Below are positions 1-11,152 of a stretch of 64,000 bases of DNA, piece after piece. A model generated the notes under the pieces. The model did no database searches. It saw nothing but the letters and a program-made list of their open reading frames with translations, and was not told the origin of the DNA. The stretch comes from Dactylonectria macrodidyma (lineage: Eukaryota > Ascomycota > Sordariomycetes > Hypocreales > Nectriaceae): assembly GCA_020744425.1 (NCBI GenBank), contig JAGMUV010000001.1:3844001-3908000 (forward strand), in the 5' to 3' direction. The position numbers were made by a program, and so were the translations under genes. The first letter of the stretch is position 1; every line of letters begins with the position of its first letter.

Positions 1-384
1 ACTGCTAGGGCACTAGAAAGCCATATCGCACTGCATCTGGAGCGATTTTCTTTGTTTTCATTACCGAGATCTGTTGGTGAAGATGACAATGATGCAAATG
101 AAGCCGACTCAAATAAAGCTAATGTTGCTCTTGATGGCTCCAGGGACGAAGCATTCGATGAAGATATGGAATTTCCGGATGAATTAGAAGAGGCAGAAAA
201 GCTGCGGTGGGCGGCAGAGAGAGGCTATAAGGCCATCTCCAAGCTGCTACTCGACACCGGCAAGGCCAACCCAGACGCCAAAGACAAGGATGCTCCCAAG
301 AACAGTACGAATCCTGATGAAATTGTTTTTGCGCCCGCTCGAATGACCTTTGATTCTGCTCGAGGGAACAAATCTAGAAAATAA
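1..384 (+). CDS. C-terminal fragment of an ankyrin-repeat protein (5' end outside window)
   Basis: The frame is open from base 1 and ends at the TAA at 382-384, so the start lies outside the window. A segment reading ALESHIALHLERFSLFSLP is followed by an acidic linker and one ankyrin-like helix pair (LRWAAERGYKAISKLLLDTG, then NPDAKDKD). This order resembles the tail of fungal proteins that join a C2H2/helical region to C-terminal ankyrin repeats, many of them NLR-like. Only one ankyrin unit remains before a short non-repeat tail, so the protein may be truncated. The family assignment is inferred from the two short signatures; a pseudogene cannot be excluded. Confidence 0.45.
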   Translation, partial: TARALESHIALHLERFSLFSLPRSVGEDDNDANEADSNKANVALDGSRDEAFDEDMEFPDELEEAEKLRWAAERGYKAISKLLLDTGKANPDAKDKDAPKNSTNPDEIVFAPARMTFDSARGNKSRK

Positions 385-710
385 ATAAAGCAGTATATAA
401 AGTATAATATCGATCTACTTATAATATATTTTAAAGTCAGCTGAATCAAGCCAAAAAAAACCCGCCCGTGAAATAGGTATGTTGAGAATTGAAGCTGAAA
501 ACAACTTGCTTGGGCGATTTCCACAAGTGATGGAATGTCGAGGCCACGTGACTATCATATCGATAAGCTATCGATATGATGCACTGGCTCGCAAGATTGG
601 AACACTCGTTTCTCGAACATTCCGTCGTTCGGGACGGCCAATGTTATTCGTTAAGCCACTCTTTCGCTGGCTTTGGGGGCAGCCTTGTGAAAGACACAAT
701 TTATTAAGGA

Positions 711-835
711 AACGGCGAACTGGAGTAGGAATAGGGCTGAGAATGGCATAACCGTGGTGCTCCTAAGTGTGGCTCAAAAAACTGTGGCGCGGCGACTGTT
801 TTATTCCTCAAGGCATAGTGGTGCAGAAGCGTTCG
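711..835. repeat. Dispersed repeat, copy 1 (related to 37484-37585)
   Basis: The blocks AACTGGAGTA, ATGGCATAA, GTGCTCC/GCGCTCC and AAGTGTGGCTCAAAA recur in the same order at 37484-37585. Looser relatives with the gtggcgcagc...gtggtg core occur at 30065-30230 and 47440-47660. Copies are diverged and lack an open frame, so this is an old dispersed element of unknown type. Confidence 0.5.
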
Positions 836-884
836 ATAGGAGTGGCCACTGCGGGGCTAGCGTAGGATGACTGCTGACATAATT

Positions 885-902
885 TGGGCACCCGGGTGCC
901 CA
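885..902. repeat. 18-nt perfect palindrome TGGGCACCCGGGTGCCCA
   Basis: The sequence equals its own reverse complement over 18 bases. A sister palindrome differing at the two symmetric positions is at 17781-17798. Role unknown. Confidence 0.8.
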
Positions 903-1360
903 TGTAACGAGGCGGCGATACGAGGAGACTTGATGCAAACCAGAATAAAAACATACTACTTAACCAACCAGATTAGCGGCCAAACCTGGCGATACTAACA
1001 CCAAACAGCCTCAAGCTGGCAGACCATGCTTCAGCTGCTGAGAATAGGATACTGAACACTTAGAGAAATTGGCCTTCAAGCAGGCCTGTCACGCAGAGTT
1101 AAGCGAGGCAAGACCGATCAGCGGACGAGAAAGAATGTGGGGCTTCTGGGAGATGCGAATGATAAACTTAGAATTGTGAATAGCCTAGCGCACTTGGCCC
1201 TATGAGGTTAGTCCTCCCGGGCGGAATAAATTTCATTCATTATTTGTTAGCCCTCCTGTCTATAACCAGAGAACCGGCCAGCACCCAGCATATTTCTAAT
1301 ATCTCGACATCTTTCTCTACCACTTCGATTTCTCCATCATCCATTAACCATTTAGTTCCC

Positions 1361-2587
1361 TCAGGCGGAGGCAGCTTTCTCGGCCAGCTGCAAGCCTTCG
1401 AGGGTACCCCGGATCGACTCCTCCAAAGTCGTCCAGCCGGGACGGCCAAGCTCACGGAGGAGCTGCTCCGCCTTATCACGGGGCTCGATTTCGTTCGGAT
1501 CTTCTCCACCCGAGAAATTCTCGGGGAATGTCTTCTCCGGCTCAATCTTTCGTAGGATTCCGAGGATCGAGTCCCAGCTGAAAGGATAAGCCAAGCCAAA
1601 AATTCGTTGGCCTTGTACATGTTCAAAGATACCGGCGGCAACATGCAGTCTGCCAGTATCTTGCGTATCGATGAAGTATTCTACAAATAGACATCAGTTT
1701 GGGCTCGGTCCAGCAGAAGCAACGGAACATACGTCGAGGAACCATGTGGTGGAAGTCAACAACCTGTCCATTGAACAAGAAGGCTGGCATTCCAGCGCTG
1801 CTGGGGAAGCCTTGGTGAACGGGATCGACGGACTTTCCAAAGTTCACGTTAGGGAGCACTTAGAGAGCGTTAGCTGGTGAGAAGAAGTCAGTCTCGTCGA
1901 CATGACGTACCAGTGTTGACCACAAGGTCAGGGCGCTCGTTCTGATGCTCCTTGTGATATTTCCAAACTTCTTGCTCAGCCTGGGTCTTGCTGGCAGAAT
2001 AAACAGGAGCGGCGCGCTCAGGAGTATACGGGGGATCTGCCCATGCTTCCTTGACGGCATCTTCGTTCCAGGTCTCCTCTGTTACCTTGATGCCAGGCGC
2101 GCCGACAGTAGAGCTGACAGCAGCGGCTGATGACGAAGTGAATACGAAACGCTTCACACTGGACTCGGCGTGAGCTGCTTTCAGGGCGTTGATAGCCCCG
2201 GCGATGACGTCAGGAATAACATTGTGGGGGTTGAAGTCGAAGGACAGGACAGACGCTGAGTGAGCGACGATAGAGACGCCTAGATTGTCATATTAGCAAA
2301 GAGATCAAGTCGTACCACACATAAGGTCGCCTACCTTTCACAGCCTCGTCGAAAGCGGATTTAGCAGCCATGTCTGGAACCTTGAACAGTTCAAAGCTTC
2401 CCTTTCCATAGTTCTTCTCAAAGACATCGGCGAGCCATGAACTCTTCTCTGGATCTCGAACAGTTCCACGGACCTTGTATCCGTAAGTGAGGAACTGATC
2501 AGCAATATGGGAGCCCAGGAGACCGTTTGCTCCAGTCACAAGGACAGTGGAGCCCTTAGGCACAGCAAGCTGAGGGAGGGATCGCAT
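1361..2587 (-). CDS. NAD(P)-dependent aldehyde reductase, extended SDR (GRE2/ketoreductase-like), four exons
   Basis: Predicted to reduce aldehydes or ketones with NADPH. Model exons, high to low: 2587-2335, 2279-1911, 1858-1733, 1680-1361 (1068 nt, 355 aa). All three introns are GT-AG (55, 52 and 52 bp) and phases agree. The N-terminus carries the Rossmann motif TGANGLLGSHIA (residues 18-29). The third exon region reads VLPNVNFGKS, and the second exon has FTSSSAAAV followed by the catalytic YSASK (Tyr-x3-Lys). The length matches the 340-360 aa usual for this family. The ATG at 2587 precedes the Rossmann strand at the expected distance. No biosynthetic cluster is evident around it, so the substrate is unknown. 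The exon junctions restore the family sequence without gaps, which supports an intact gene. Confidence 0.88.
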
Positions 2588-3277
2588 TGTTCAGTAGAGT
2601 AGAGAGTGGTCAGTCGAGTAGGAGCGATATAAGATCATAACTTGACGAAACGAACAGTGATAATTGGCGGGCGCACGGCGACTTATTTTATACTTCCAGA
2701 ACTCTCTAGGTTTTTGTATTGAACGCTGACAAATTATTTGTCCGCAAGTCCGCAAAACTACGTAGTAAGTAGCCGGACTTCGTGGAGATGAAACAGGCTG
2801 TACAAACTCTATGAGTTGAGCCGGAAGGCCCTAGTTGCTTATGGAACTCGGCATTGAGCGTGGGGTTTCCCGACCCTGGTCATAATTACCTGTTCTCTAT
2901 CTTGGATTTCGGATATAGTGCCGTGTTTGGGAAGTTGTCCTGAAAGACGAGGTGTGTAACTGGGGGTGAGGAGGGCCTAAGTTATGATTGAATTGAGCTC
3001 TTGAAGAGGGCCGAGGCATTTAATTTCACCCTTGGAATCGTACAATACATTATTACACCATTAATTTATGCATCGAGAGAGCTTTAAACTAAACTATAAT
3101 AGGGCTAATATTACTAGCTGATCTAACTACTAAAAAAAAACTTTCTCTATACTCATCTCCTGATGGAGGAAGGCTGCTTGCTCCCACACAGGGCGAGATA
3201 TAAACAACTCTACCCATGGACCTAGTCAGGGTGGCAGTACGAATGATTTATTCAGCTGGCAACCTAGCTCAAAGTTG
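2588..3277. other. Intergenic stretch upstream of the aldehyde reductase
   Basis: Contains the promoter side of the minus-strand reductase. It becomes AT-rich near 3020-3150. No open frame, RNA gene or clear repeat seen. Confidence 0.5.
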
Positions 3278-3612
3278 GCCATGGCTTAGTCAGAGATTGC
3301 CCACGCCCAAAGCTATCCGTTGCTTTGCCGTATTCATCAAACACCGAGTTCTTGATGTAGCCCGGACCCGCAATTTGTCTACCTAGACGTTCAGCCACAT
3401 TAAGTAAGCCGGGCTGCCTATCCAAAATTTGTCTACTCGGGCGAGAACAGCAAATCGGAACAGCAGACAGAGTAGCCGCCTTGCTTTATGGAGCCTCCGC
3501 AACGTGTCATTTGTCATGTTCGGGCCTTCGGATACCTTGATTCCCCGTGATTCTAATTGATTGAAAATTCCAATTCATCCTGCTAGCAGACATCAACAAT
3601 TCAACTAGAGCA
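3278..3612 (+). repeat. Dispersed repeat, copy 1 (5' region of a pogo/Fot1-like element?)
   Basis: Closely matches 12122-12535, starting at cttagtcagag/at and running to the block agcatacta. Copy 2 holds about 65 extra bases after gtctaccta. The repeat ends just upstream of a pogo-type transposase fragment at 3722-4138, so it may be that element's leader; the second copy has no transposase behind it. Confidence 0.7.
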
Positions 3613-3721
3613 TACTATATTCACAGATCGCCGTGACTTCTACGGCAGGAGGCCCTGGGCTACGCTCTCACGCATAGCCAACTTCGAAGCTGCGTCGAAG
3701 CCCTCTTCCGTCAACAGGGAG

Positions 3722-4138
3722 ATAACAAGCGGTTTGGGTAAAAACTGGACCTCCAGGTTCATCAAGCGTCATCCGCAACTATCTACGAAGCTTGTTAGAC
3801 GCCAGGAAGCCGGCAGATTTGACGGGTTTACGCCTAAAGCCGCTCATTGGTACTCAAATGATACGCCGAAAACGAGCCGCCACGTGAGAAATTTGGCCAA
3901 ACACCGAAGTCGTCCAACCAGACGGAACTTGGTAATAGCTAGGTATTTGGTCCTGTACGGCACGAGCCAGGATAAGGACGTTGTCCCATTAGCAAGAGCT
4001 TTGGGTCCATGGATCATTAGACCGAGTGAAGCACGAGCTAGAAGTGGAAATGGATTTGAACGTGCTAGAGTTCCCTCTGAGTCTTTTGAACACTGTCACT
4101 TCATCGTTACCAGAACGAGATGGGAATGGGTCAGGTAG
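3722..4138 (+). pseudogene. Pogo/Fot1-like (Tc1-mariner superfamily) transposase fragment
   Basis: The frame reads GKNWTSRFIKRHPQLSTK, the end of the CENP-B/Tc5-type helix-turn-helix DNA-binding domain found in fungal pogo-class transposases. In intact proteins this is followed by a DDE catalytic domain of about 200 residues. Here the similarity stops soon after and no DDE motifs are seen, so only the end of the DNA-binding part survives. No start codon is near. It is a dead relic, possibly attached to the repeat just upstream. Confidence 0.6.
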
Positions 4139-4486
4139 GTTGTTGAGCTTGCTCAGCGAAATGTGGTGATCCGCCAGTCTCCAAGCATTTGCGCCAAACC
4201 CGTAGGTTTTTGCCGAACTGTCAAGGCTTGGTAAGTGTTACTCAATATCAGGAAGTGATTTGTGCCAATGTCAAGCCCTCAATGCCATCTTGTCCTGTAG
4301 TAGGTGTTTATGATACAATCCCGCAATTCGCTGTGAGCCTAGGAAATACTCCACAAGGAGAGAGTTTGCCTTCTGAAGAGTGAGAATGGAAATTGTATTA
4401 TTGTATTACGCCACGATCTTCCTTAACTTGCTGCAAGCATCCTATAAAGTACCCGAGTCTATCGCGTGAATGCCCTAGCGCTTGGA
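4139..4486. other. Intergenic, nothing recognised
   Basis: Short open frames are present but none shows a domain or a conserved-looking composition. The region separates the transposase relic from the 3' end of the NmrA-like gene. Confidence 0.4.
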
Positions 4487-5411
4487 CTATTTCGTCTGGC
4501 TCACATAGGCGCTCTTCTTCAAATACGCCTCCATAGTCGTCGCGTTGGGATGAATCCTCCGAATCTCTGCCACATTGGCGCCGTATCCGTCATCGTACCA
4601 CCAGCTTACCATGACTCCCATCTCAGGGACGCCATGCTTCAGCGCCTTTCCAAGTAAACCAAAAGTTGTCGGCGCCGGACTTCCCGTGGCCGTCTCAAAA
4701 GACTGGCTGAGTTGCAAAAAGGTCAATTCATCGCCAGCTAATCCAATGGCCTTTTTGTTCCAAGTCGTTGGGTCAAAGAAAGCCTCGGATGCAAAGTAGC
4801 CGATGTCCTCGGTTGCGATCCATTGCGCCGGCTTGTCCTTCATTGTGTCGCGAAGGAGTGTCAGAAAGACTTTTATTGCAGAACTCGGTCCTAGATTATC
4901 CATGAAAGTTGTGGGTCGCAGAATAGTCCAGCCCATGGTGCTTTTGCCATTGGAAGTCGAGTCGCGAAGGTGGTGTTCGACCCGGTGCTTGGTTTCGAAG
5001 TGTGGTACAGGGGTCCCAAGATCTCTCCTCACCGCCGCGATCAACACTGCTGTAGACAAAGTGTTGGACGCCTGCCTTGATTGACTCGTCAATCAGGCCC
5101 TTTCCTTGCCTTACCTCGCCCTCCAATACGGCAGCTTTGCCGCCGGATGTTTGGATAGAGTAAACGCCCCAGAGTGGCACAGTTCCGGCGACCTTCTTTG
5201 CAGATTGAAAGAGAGAGGGGATTGATTCGAGATCACCCTCGACCAGCTTGATGTTGGGCGACTTAGCGGCGAGATATTTTGCGCTAGCGGATTGCGCATT
5301 GCGGGTGACGGCGAGGAGAAGAAAGTCTGAGGGCTGCTTTGCGACGAGAGCGTTGATGACAGCTCCGCCTTGTCTGCCGGTCGCGCCGGTGATGAGGAGG
5401 GCACGAGACAT
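4487..5411 (-). pseudogene. NmrA-like (HSCARG-type) NAD(P)-binding protein, frameshifted
   Basis: NmrA-like proteins are atypical SDRs that bind NAD(P) and sense redox state or regulate transcription. The start at 5411 gives a Rossmann fold with TGATGRQGGAVINAL (residues 8-22) and continues to FVYSSVDRGG. The frame then changes, and the family sequence resumes in another frame with PVPHFETKHRVEHHL and TILRPTTFMDN down to the stop at 4487. At the switch, near 5010-5025, family members have a few residues between SWD and PVPHF that are missing here. A deletion of about 8 nt fits both the gap and the frame. A 46-nt GTGAGG...AAG intron is possible but would remove conserved residues. Probably a recent pseudogene or an assembly error. 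Confidence 0.75.
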
Positions 5412-6027
5412 GATGAGAGACTGTGGTGATGGATAAGGTGAGGTAAAGAAGCCGGCGTGGAGTGAAATGGTGATGAGTGAATCCGAGAAGAAGTATGGGA
5501 GATTTGCGTCTTAAGTACGACGTGGTCACACCAATAAAACTAGGGAAACTATATTCATCCTCGATATGTAGCGCGGAGTTTCAGAGACCTGGTAGTCTAC
5601 CTTAGTCAGGGGGTGTTGGCTAAGAAATGAGACTGAGACTCGGCAATCAATAACGGAAACCTTCAATGCAAATCGACCGCAATCTGAGACGCTGGTTAGC
5701 ATGACAATATCCACCAGGTGTGCTTTAAATTTTAAAGTTCACGGCGATTATCAAGCACCCATCGAATGTAATTAGAAGCTGAAAAGGCTCAAAGGGACGG
5801 CTTGGCCCGGCGGAAAAAAAAACCCCCCGAACTGGCTAAGGTCATCTCCCTCCCAATTTGGGCCGGGGGTTTCCTTTCCATCACCGAGCTGGGGTGGCAG
5901 ATAACACCAGATGGTGCGCTTAATACTCAGTTGCTTGAAGTAAGGAAGACAAATAATTTACCATTTGTCCGCCGTTCGTCCGCTTCCGACACAGAGCCAC
6001 CCATTCGACCTGTCACCAAATCGATTA
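5412..6027. other. Intergenic between NmrA-like gene and LINE tail
   Basis: No gene supported. A run of A followed by C at 5815-5828 precedes the LINE-derived sequence and may mark the truncated end of the element or an older insertion. Confidence 0.4.
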
Positions 6028-7030
6028 AGCTCAAATACCAGCTGCTGTCGATGTGTTTTCCAACTCGACTACGGCGAGCCAATCAGCTGCTCCCAGACTG
6101 TACAACTCACAGGCAGCGCCTCTACGGACAGCCTCGAAAGAAACATCCGCATCGGATTTCCGGCGTTGGCTGCAGTCAGAGTCTCCAGACTCCCTGATTG
6201 TTTATTCAGATGGCTCCCTGTCGGCAAAAGGATCCGCCGGCTATGGCTTTACGGTTCACCACAGTGAACATCCCATTCTCATCAGCCTTGGTCGGCTCGG
6301 CCCGGCCGAAGTCTTTGACGCTGAAGCCCAGGGAGCTCTCGAAGGCTTCCGCGCCGCCCTCAACCTCTCTCAGGCATCCACAAAAGGCATTGTGGTATGC
6401 CTGGACAACATCGCAGCCGCAACATCCCTGCCGGGCGTGCCCTCCAACTTGTCACAGGAAGTCTTTCTTGAATTCCAAGCACTCGCTGCCACACACGCAG
6501 CCACAGAGGTTCGCTGGATACCCGGCCATACTGGGATTCTAGGAAACAAACAAGCAGACACCTTGGCGAAGACAGGATGCTCTCAACCTCAACCGACAGA
6601 CGCACTCCCGACACTGGCATATCTGTGTAGGGTCGCTCGGCAGCGGTCTAAAGACGCTTTTAACGCCTGGTTGGAATCGTCTGCTCCCGAGCAGCCACTG
6701 CACCAAAAGGCAACGACGACTTGCCCGCCTGAACTCAAGCTGTTCCGACCCTTCCTCCACCACCCGCTGCCGGCAATATCACACCACGGCGACTTCGCCG
6801 ATTACCACGAGCGACTCAACCACACCGACGAGCGATTGACGTGCTCCTACGGACGCAGGAAAACACCAGACCATCTCTTCTACTGCAGGAAGATCCTGCC
6901 GCGCCGTCGGATGAGGCTCGTACCCTCACCCACCGCGGCAATCAACCGTGCAATGGGTAGAGATTTCGACAGGTTCGTCGAAATGGCCAAGGCAACTGCC
7001 TTCTTCGAAAGGATATGCCCTCGTAGCTAG
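6028..7030 (+). pseudogene. 3' fragment of a non-LTR retrotransposon (Tad1-like LINE): RNase H domain and zinc-knuckle tail
   Basis: The open frame carries a complete RNase H core: YSDGSL (first Asp), DAEAQGAL (Glu), CLDNIAAA (Asp) and GHTGILGNKQAD (His and final Asp). This is the domain that follows reverse transcriptase in fungal Tad/I-clade LINEs. The C-terminus reads LTCSYGRRKTPDHLFYC, the position where relatives have a CxC...H...C knuckle; the second Cys is Tyr here, a change one G-to-A transition could make. Reverse transcriptase and endonuclease are absent and no ATG precedes the frame, so this is the usual 5'-truncated LINE insertion. About 190 bases after the stop probably belong to its 3' UTR. 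Confidence 0.8.
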
Positions 7031-7632
7031 GCGAAACTTCCCTTCGCACAGCAATATCGTGCTCTTTTCCCTTTGTCCATTGCTTTCTTTAGTTCGCCTT
7101 GTTCCGGCCACGCGGAGGATGTGGCAGCATCCCCCCGCCTGCCCGAGCCGCTGTCTGACTGCTCGCTGTAGACCGCACCAGAGGCCTCTTACGAGGACCT
7201 GCTAACACAGCGGCGTCACTGCCGCGCCTGCACACCTTAAGAAGGATTCCGGATCCACTACTGCGCCTGAACGGTTTGCCACAGGACATTGATCTCTCTC
7301 AGCCTTGGAGTTGGCATTCTTGGGGTTGATAATTTGATGCCACCTACCATCTCCCCTGCCTGGTTCTGGGCTGCATGTGCTGTTCGATATTAACCTGGAC
7401 CTCTTTCGATCGTCTTCTAATCTTATCAATATGCATCGAGTTTTCATCCGCTGCGAGAGGGCCGTTCCGTAGCTATTGTAATCGCGAGCCCCATTCCTAT
7501 CTAGAATTATCTAAAGATATAGATCACGCGCATAAACCAGCTTACCGCACATGTGTAATAGAGCTAAATAGAGGCAGCCTATTGCAAGAGAACTAGATAA
7601 CAGGTTGTCTATACCGCAGCCAGTAAACATTG
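7031..7632. other. LINE 3' UTR (probable) and intergenic DNA
   Basis: The first ~190 bases share the GC-rich character of the LINE tail. No simple-sequence tail was located with certainty. The remainder to the MDR gene's stop is unremarkable. Confidence 0.35.
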
Positions 7633-8729
7633 CTACTTCTTAGATACCCCAGGTGTCTCCGCCAGGCGCAGGACATACTTCTTTGCAGACGCCCTTCCCG
7701 CCTCGAGATCCTTCAAAGCACCCTCGAGCCCAGCCAGTCCTCCCTTAGCAACCTCGTAAGGATGCCCCGAAAACCAGCCGCCGGCCAGGCCAAGACTAAT
7801 CAGATTGTAAAGTGTGGCACCGAATTCTGCATCCCCAACCTTGGTTCCCTCTTTGGTGGGCGCGTGGATAAGGCCAGCATTAGATCCCAGCACCGTGATT
7901 CCCTCAGTTACCTCATCCTCTTTGGGAACGACACTCATAATCTTTCCGTTCTCTGGAGAAACGACTCTGAAAAGCGTCTCCAGGCTTGCCTTGTCAGATA
8001 CAGTATCGTAGGCATAAGAGATAGCATGCCCTTCGGCGGCCTTACGAAGTTGCTCATTGACGTGATCGGCTCCCTGGCGGTAGTCGATGACGATGTCGCC
8101 CTTGCTCTTGTCAAGCAAGGTCTGCACAAATGGAATGCCCTTTCCTGCGATGGCGATGATGGGATGAATATTAGACAGGGTTGCAAACTTGATAGCGAAG
8201 GCTCCCACAGCTGTTGCGGCTCCGTTGACCACCAGGGGCGTTGGGACAGTGACCGGGTGCCAAGGCAGAGGCAGCTGGAGTCTCCGATAGACGCCAAGAG
8301 CAGCGGTCATGCCAGCAAGCGGGATCGTGGCACCCTCTGATTACCTGTTAGAAAGGAGGCATATATCATATATGAAAAGGAGAGACTCATACCTTCAAAG
8401 GAGGTGGCATCGGGGAGATGGAATGCTGCCTTGGCGGCCGCCACTGAGTACTCTGCGTAGCTACCGTGGGGAGTAAACATCTGGTGGAAGGCAGCAACTC
8501 GGTCACCGGGACGGAATCCCGTGACTCCTTCGCCGACCGCCTCGACGTAGCCGGCGATATCGTCACCATGATTCGCTGGGTCCCCACCCACTAGTTTGGG
8601 CATTTTCCAGTCCTTGGGGTTTGTGCCTGACACGACTGTTCGGATGAGCAGCTCGCCCGGCCCGGCTGTAGGCACGGCAACGTCGCGGATCTCGACGTTG
8701 AGGTCTTTGTTGATGTATGCTTCCTTCAT
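7633..8729 (-). CDS. Zinc-free MDR oxidoreductase (enoyl-reductase/quinone-oxidoreductase type), two exons
   Basis: A medium-chain dehydrogenase/reductase expected to use NADPH. Exons 8729-8393 and 8336-7633 join in frame (1041 nt, 346 aa) across a 56-bp intron with GTATGA donor and CAG acceptor. The junction restores SFEEGATIPLAGMTAALG, a conserved MDR stretch. The N-terminal GroES-like fold has NPKDWKMPKL, HGDDIAGYVEAVGEGV and FRPGDRVAAF. The cofactor fold has PLVVNGAATAVGAFAIKFA in place of the usual GxGxxG. The Cys/His ligands of zinc ADHs are absent, which places it with the trans-enoyl reductase-like fungal group. The 5' leader is a run of CAA-type repeats. The substrate is unknown; no polyketide synthase is near. 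Confidence 0.88.
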
Positions 8730-9563
8730 GGTTGTTAATGATGCTGGTGTTGTTGTAGTTGTTTTCGTAGTTGTTGTTGTTGTCTAGTATTCTGCTCTAT
8801 TTGGCTAAGGGAAGAGTTTTCCAGTCGCTGCAGACATGGTTTATATACCTAGTCCTGTCTGTCGGTCACGATCAACTCTATAGCAATACCATAGACATTC
8901 GGCTTTAGGACCCGAGCCCGCTGTTGCCGTTCAGACGCATATCTCCGCTGGGGCCAGACAAATCCAAGTGTCAATTCGGTGGCTTGATGTTATCCCACAC
9001 CACTAATTCGCAGAGGGCAGTCTTTTCCTCTGAGGTACCCCTGAGTTCTGTGGCTTGTGCAATGGTAAGAAGCTTCCACTCAACTGTGGGCTTATTCTGG
9101 CCAATCAGAGATCTTCATAGGGCAACCCAACAAAGAAATAGAGTTTGGAAAGCTAAAGTGTGTTACTAATCACGCAAACGCGGATGAAAAAAAACCTTAG
9201 TGAGGGGCGATTTGTCTATATTGTTGCTTACTCTACCATGGTGGGGTCTCGGGAGCCACCATTCAGCAGCGGGGAAGTCTTCTTCGTAATATCCCAATTT
9301 GTCTTAGGGAATTGATAGGGGTACTACACCATTTTGATACGGGGGCATGACGCTTAGGGGGGCATGACATTTACCCCATCTAATTGGCCCTTTCTTTTTC
9401 GACCGACCTAATGCATCTGATTGATTACCTAAGGTAGACTAGGGTCTCCGCAATTTGTCGCACTGATTAATTAGCGCCCCGCCCCTTGGTCTTGACCATT
9501 CGCTACCTGGTTCAGCGCATCTTTCTCGTCGACACCTCAATCCTTCCTATCCAGTTGACGGGA
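8730..9563. other. Divergent intergenic region between the MDR and bZIP genes
   Basis: Holds both promoters. Starts with a GTT-rich microsatellite at 8741-8786 (5' leader of the minus-strand MDR gene). Nothing else identified; no CCAAT/TATA assignment is claimed. Confidence 0.5.
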
Positions 9564-10995
9564 ATGGAGGACTCGCAAGCGGCTCGTCGTGGCCGTCCTC
9601 CAATCCAAGACGGACATGACGTGGTCAATAGTCAGCAGGTCAGTGTGTGCGTGACAAAAAGACCTGACCCGCCTGCTTCGCTTCACCTGAACCAAGCTAA
9701 TGAGGGCACACTCGCTCCAGAAGAAGAGGCTACGGATGCGTCTTGCACAGAGGTCGTACCGTGCCCGGAAACAAGAGGCACAAGAATCCGAAAGGATCCG
9801 GTCTGAAGAGCTTAGCAGTGCTCTAGATAACGCATTGGCAACCTTTTCCACACTCCATCGGCGTATTCTCGATACCTCGCAGATTCAAAACTCGCCGGAT
9901 GTTCTCTTTCATCTGAACGATGCCGTGACACAAATGGCTGCCATTGCATCTGGCACGAACAAGGTCTTACCCTTGCCGCATGCTCTGGAGGATTCGGGCC
10001 CCAGCTCTCGTCAACAATCACCTGCAGTACTTGCTCCACATCAGTCAGTCACCGTAGATTCCGGGGCTACCACCATATCTCTACGGACGAACACTTCCAG
10101 CCAGATTCCAGTGTCAGCAAGGGTCATTCGAGCCTGCTTCAAGCGTGTGGTTTCTATCTTATCTAACAGCACGGCGTATGGGAGCCAATCCCCGGCCTTG
10201 GCTCTTCCTCTTCAGTTGCTAGGTGTAGACGTCCTAATGGTCAATTCTCTGCGAGGTCTATCGCTATTTCATCCTTCCGTGGCTGATTTCCAGTATCCGC
10301 TACACTCCGCTCCCCGGCTACCGCACATGTACCGCGTTATTGAAGGTGGGACTAAGGCCGTGTTAAGAGCTCCAGCTCCGTTGGTGCAGCAGATCGTGAG
10401 AGGCAATACAAGGACAATACTAGATACAAACTTTGCGCCCCTGCAAGGAGAATGGCTCGAGGCCGTGGATGTGGAGGAGTACCTGGAAGAGCGAGGAATC
10501 TATCTGCGCAACATCGTCTCGAACGGCACAACATCTACAGACGACACTATGTATCAACCATTTATCCCAGAAGGCGAGCAGAGCACACCTATACTCGCCC
10601 TGCCAGGGGCTGTGGCAGGAGGGGAAATGGCTCGGGCTATTAACGACAATACCCCGTCACAACTAGACAGCATGGAGCAACGCCCTTCTCTATCTTTATC
10701 GGCTGATTTTCATGGCCATGAGCCGGCAGACTATTCAGTTTTCGGGCTTCCTCGGCCGAGACGATGGCTGCGTTCTGCCAACAGCCAACTCCATTCAACC
10801 GCTACGGCCGGTGTCCTGCAGTCGGACTTCAATCATCAGACCGCCCAGGTTATTGCAAAAGCCTCTCGAATCACTGTCGATCTTGACAAGCTCGTGCATC
10901 TACTCGCGGAAAATGCCACGTGCCTTGGTCCTGTTCCAGGGATCCGGAAAGCTGCCGTGGACGCCTCGATTCGGGGGTCTATTATTTTATCTTGA
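9564..10995 (+). CDS. bZIP-like transcription factor, two exons
   Basis: Probable nuclear DNA-binding regulator. Exon 1 is 9564-9638 (MEDSQAARRGRPPIQ...), followed by an 82-bp GT-AG intron and exon 2 at 9721-10995, giving 449 aa. The junction places RRGRPP just before KKRLRMRLAQRSYRARKQEA, a basic region of the fungal bZIP type (R..LAQR.YR.RK), followed by a helix that can form the zipper. The rest is a Ser/Pro-rich body with a conserved-looking C-terminal block ending in a CLGPVPGIRKAAVDASI-type motif seen in fungal bZIP proteins. It stands divergently from the MDR gene and convergently with the SnoaL-like gene. Co-regulation with the MDR gene is possible but unproven. An alternative ATG at 9700 would skip RRGRPP and start inside the intron. 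Confidence 0.75.
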
Positions 10996-11152
10996 AAGTC
11001 TGTAGAAATCCATCACAATCTACTATTCCCACGCTTGCTGCAAGTCTCCGTGTACAACAACACGAAGTGATGGTCTCTTTGGCCGTTCCTTCGGGATTAC
11101 AAGGTAATAATTGTTACAATTCTTGTCTGTCACACATCTGCTAACAAGCCGG

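Larger units (their letters stand above)
385..1360. other. Intergenic stretch without a supported gene
   Basis: No convincing coding region. It holds a copy of a dispersed repeat (711-835), an 18-nt palindrome (885-902) and, near 549-580, the inverted motif TATCGATAAGCTATCGATA. A short plus-strand stretch near 1055-1160 can be read as a helix-turn-helix-like peptide (REIGLQAGLSRRVKRGK), possibly a transposase scrap, but this is too short to call. Confidence 0.5.

Noticed and set aside
549..580. TATCGATAAGCTATCGATA inverted motif
   Set aside because: Short AT-rich inverted repeat with no sister copy in the window; could be chance.
5010..5056. A 46-nt intron that would repair the NmrA-like gene
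   Set aside because: The donor is good, but splicing would delete the conserved PVPHFETK segment; a small deletion explains the data better.
8741..8786. Open frame over a GTT-rich microsatellite
   Set aside because: It is the 5' leader of the MDR gene on the other strand; the poly-Val peptide is an artefact of the microsatellite.
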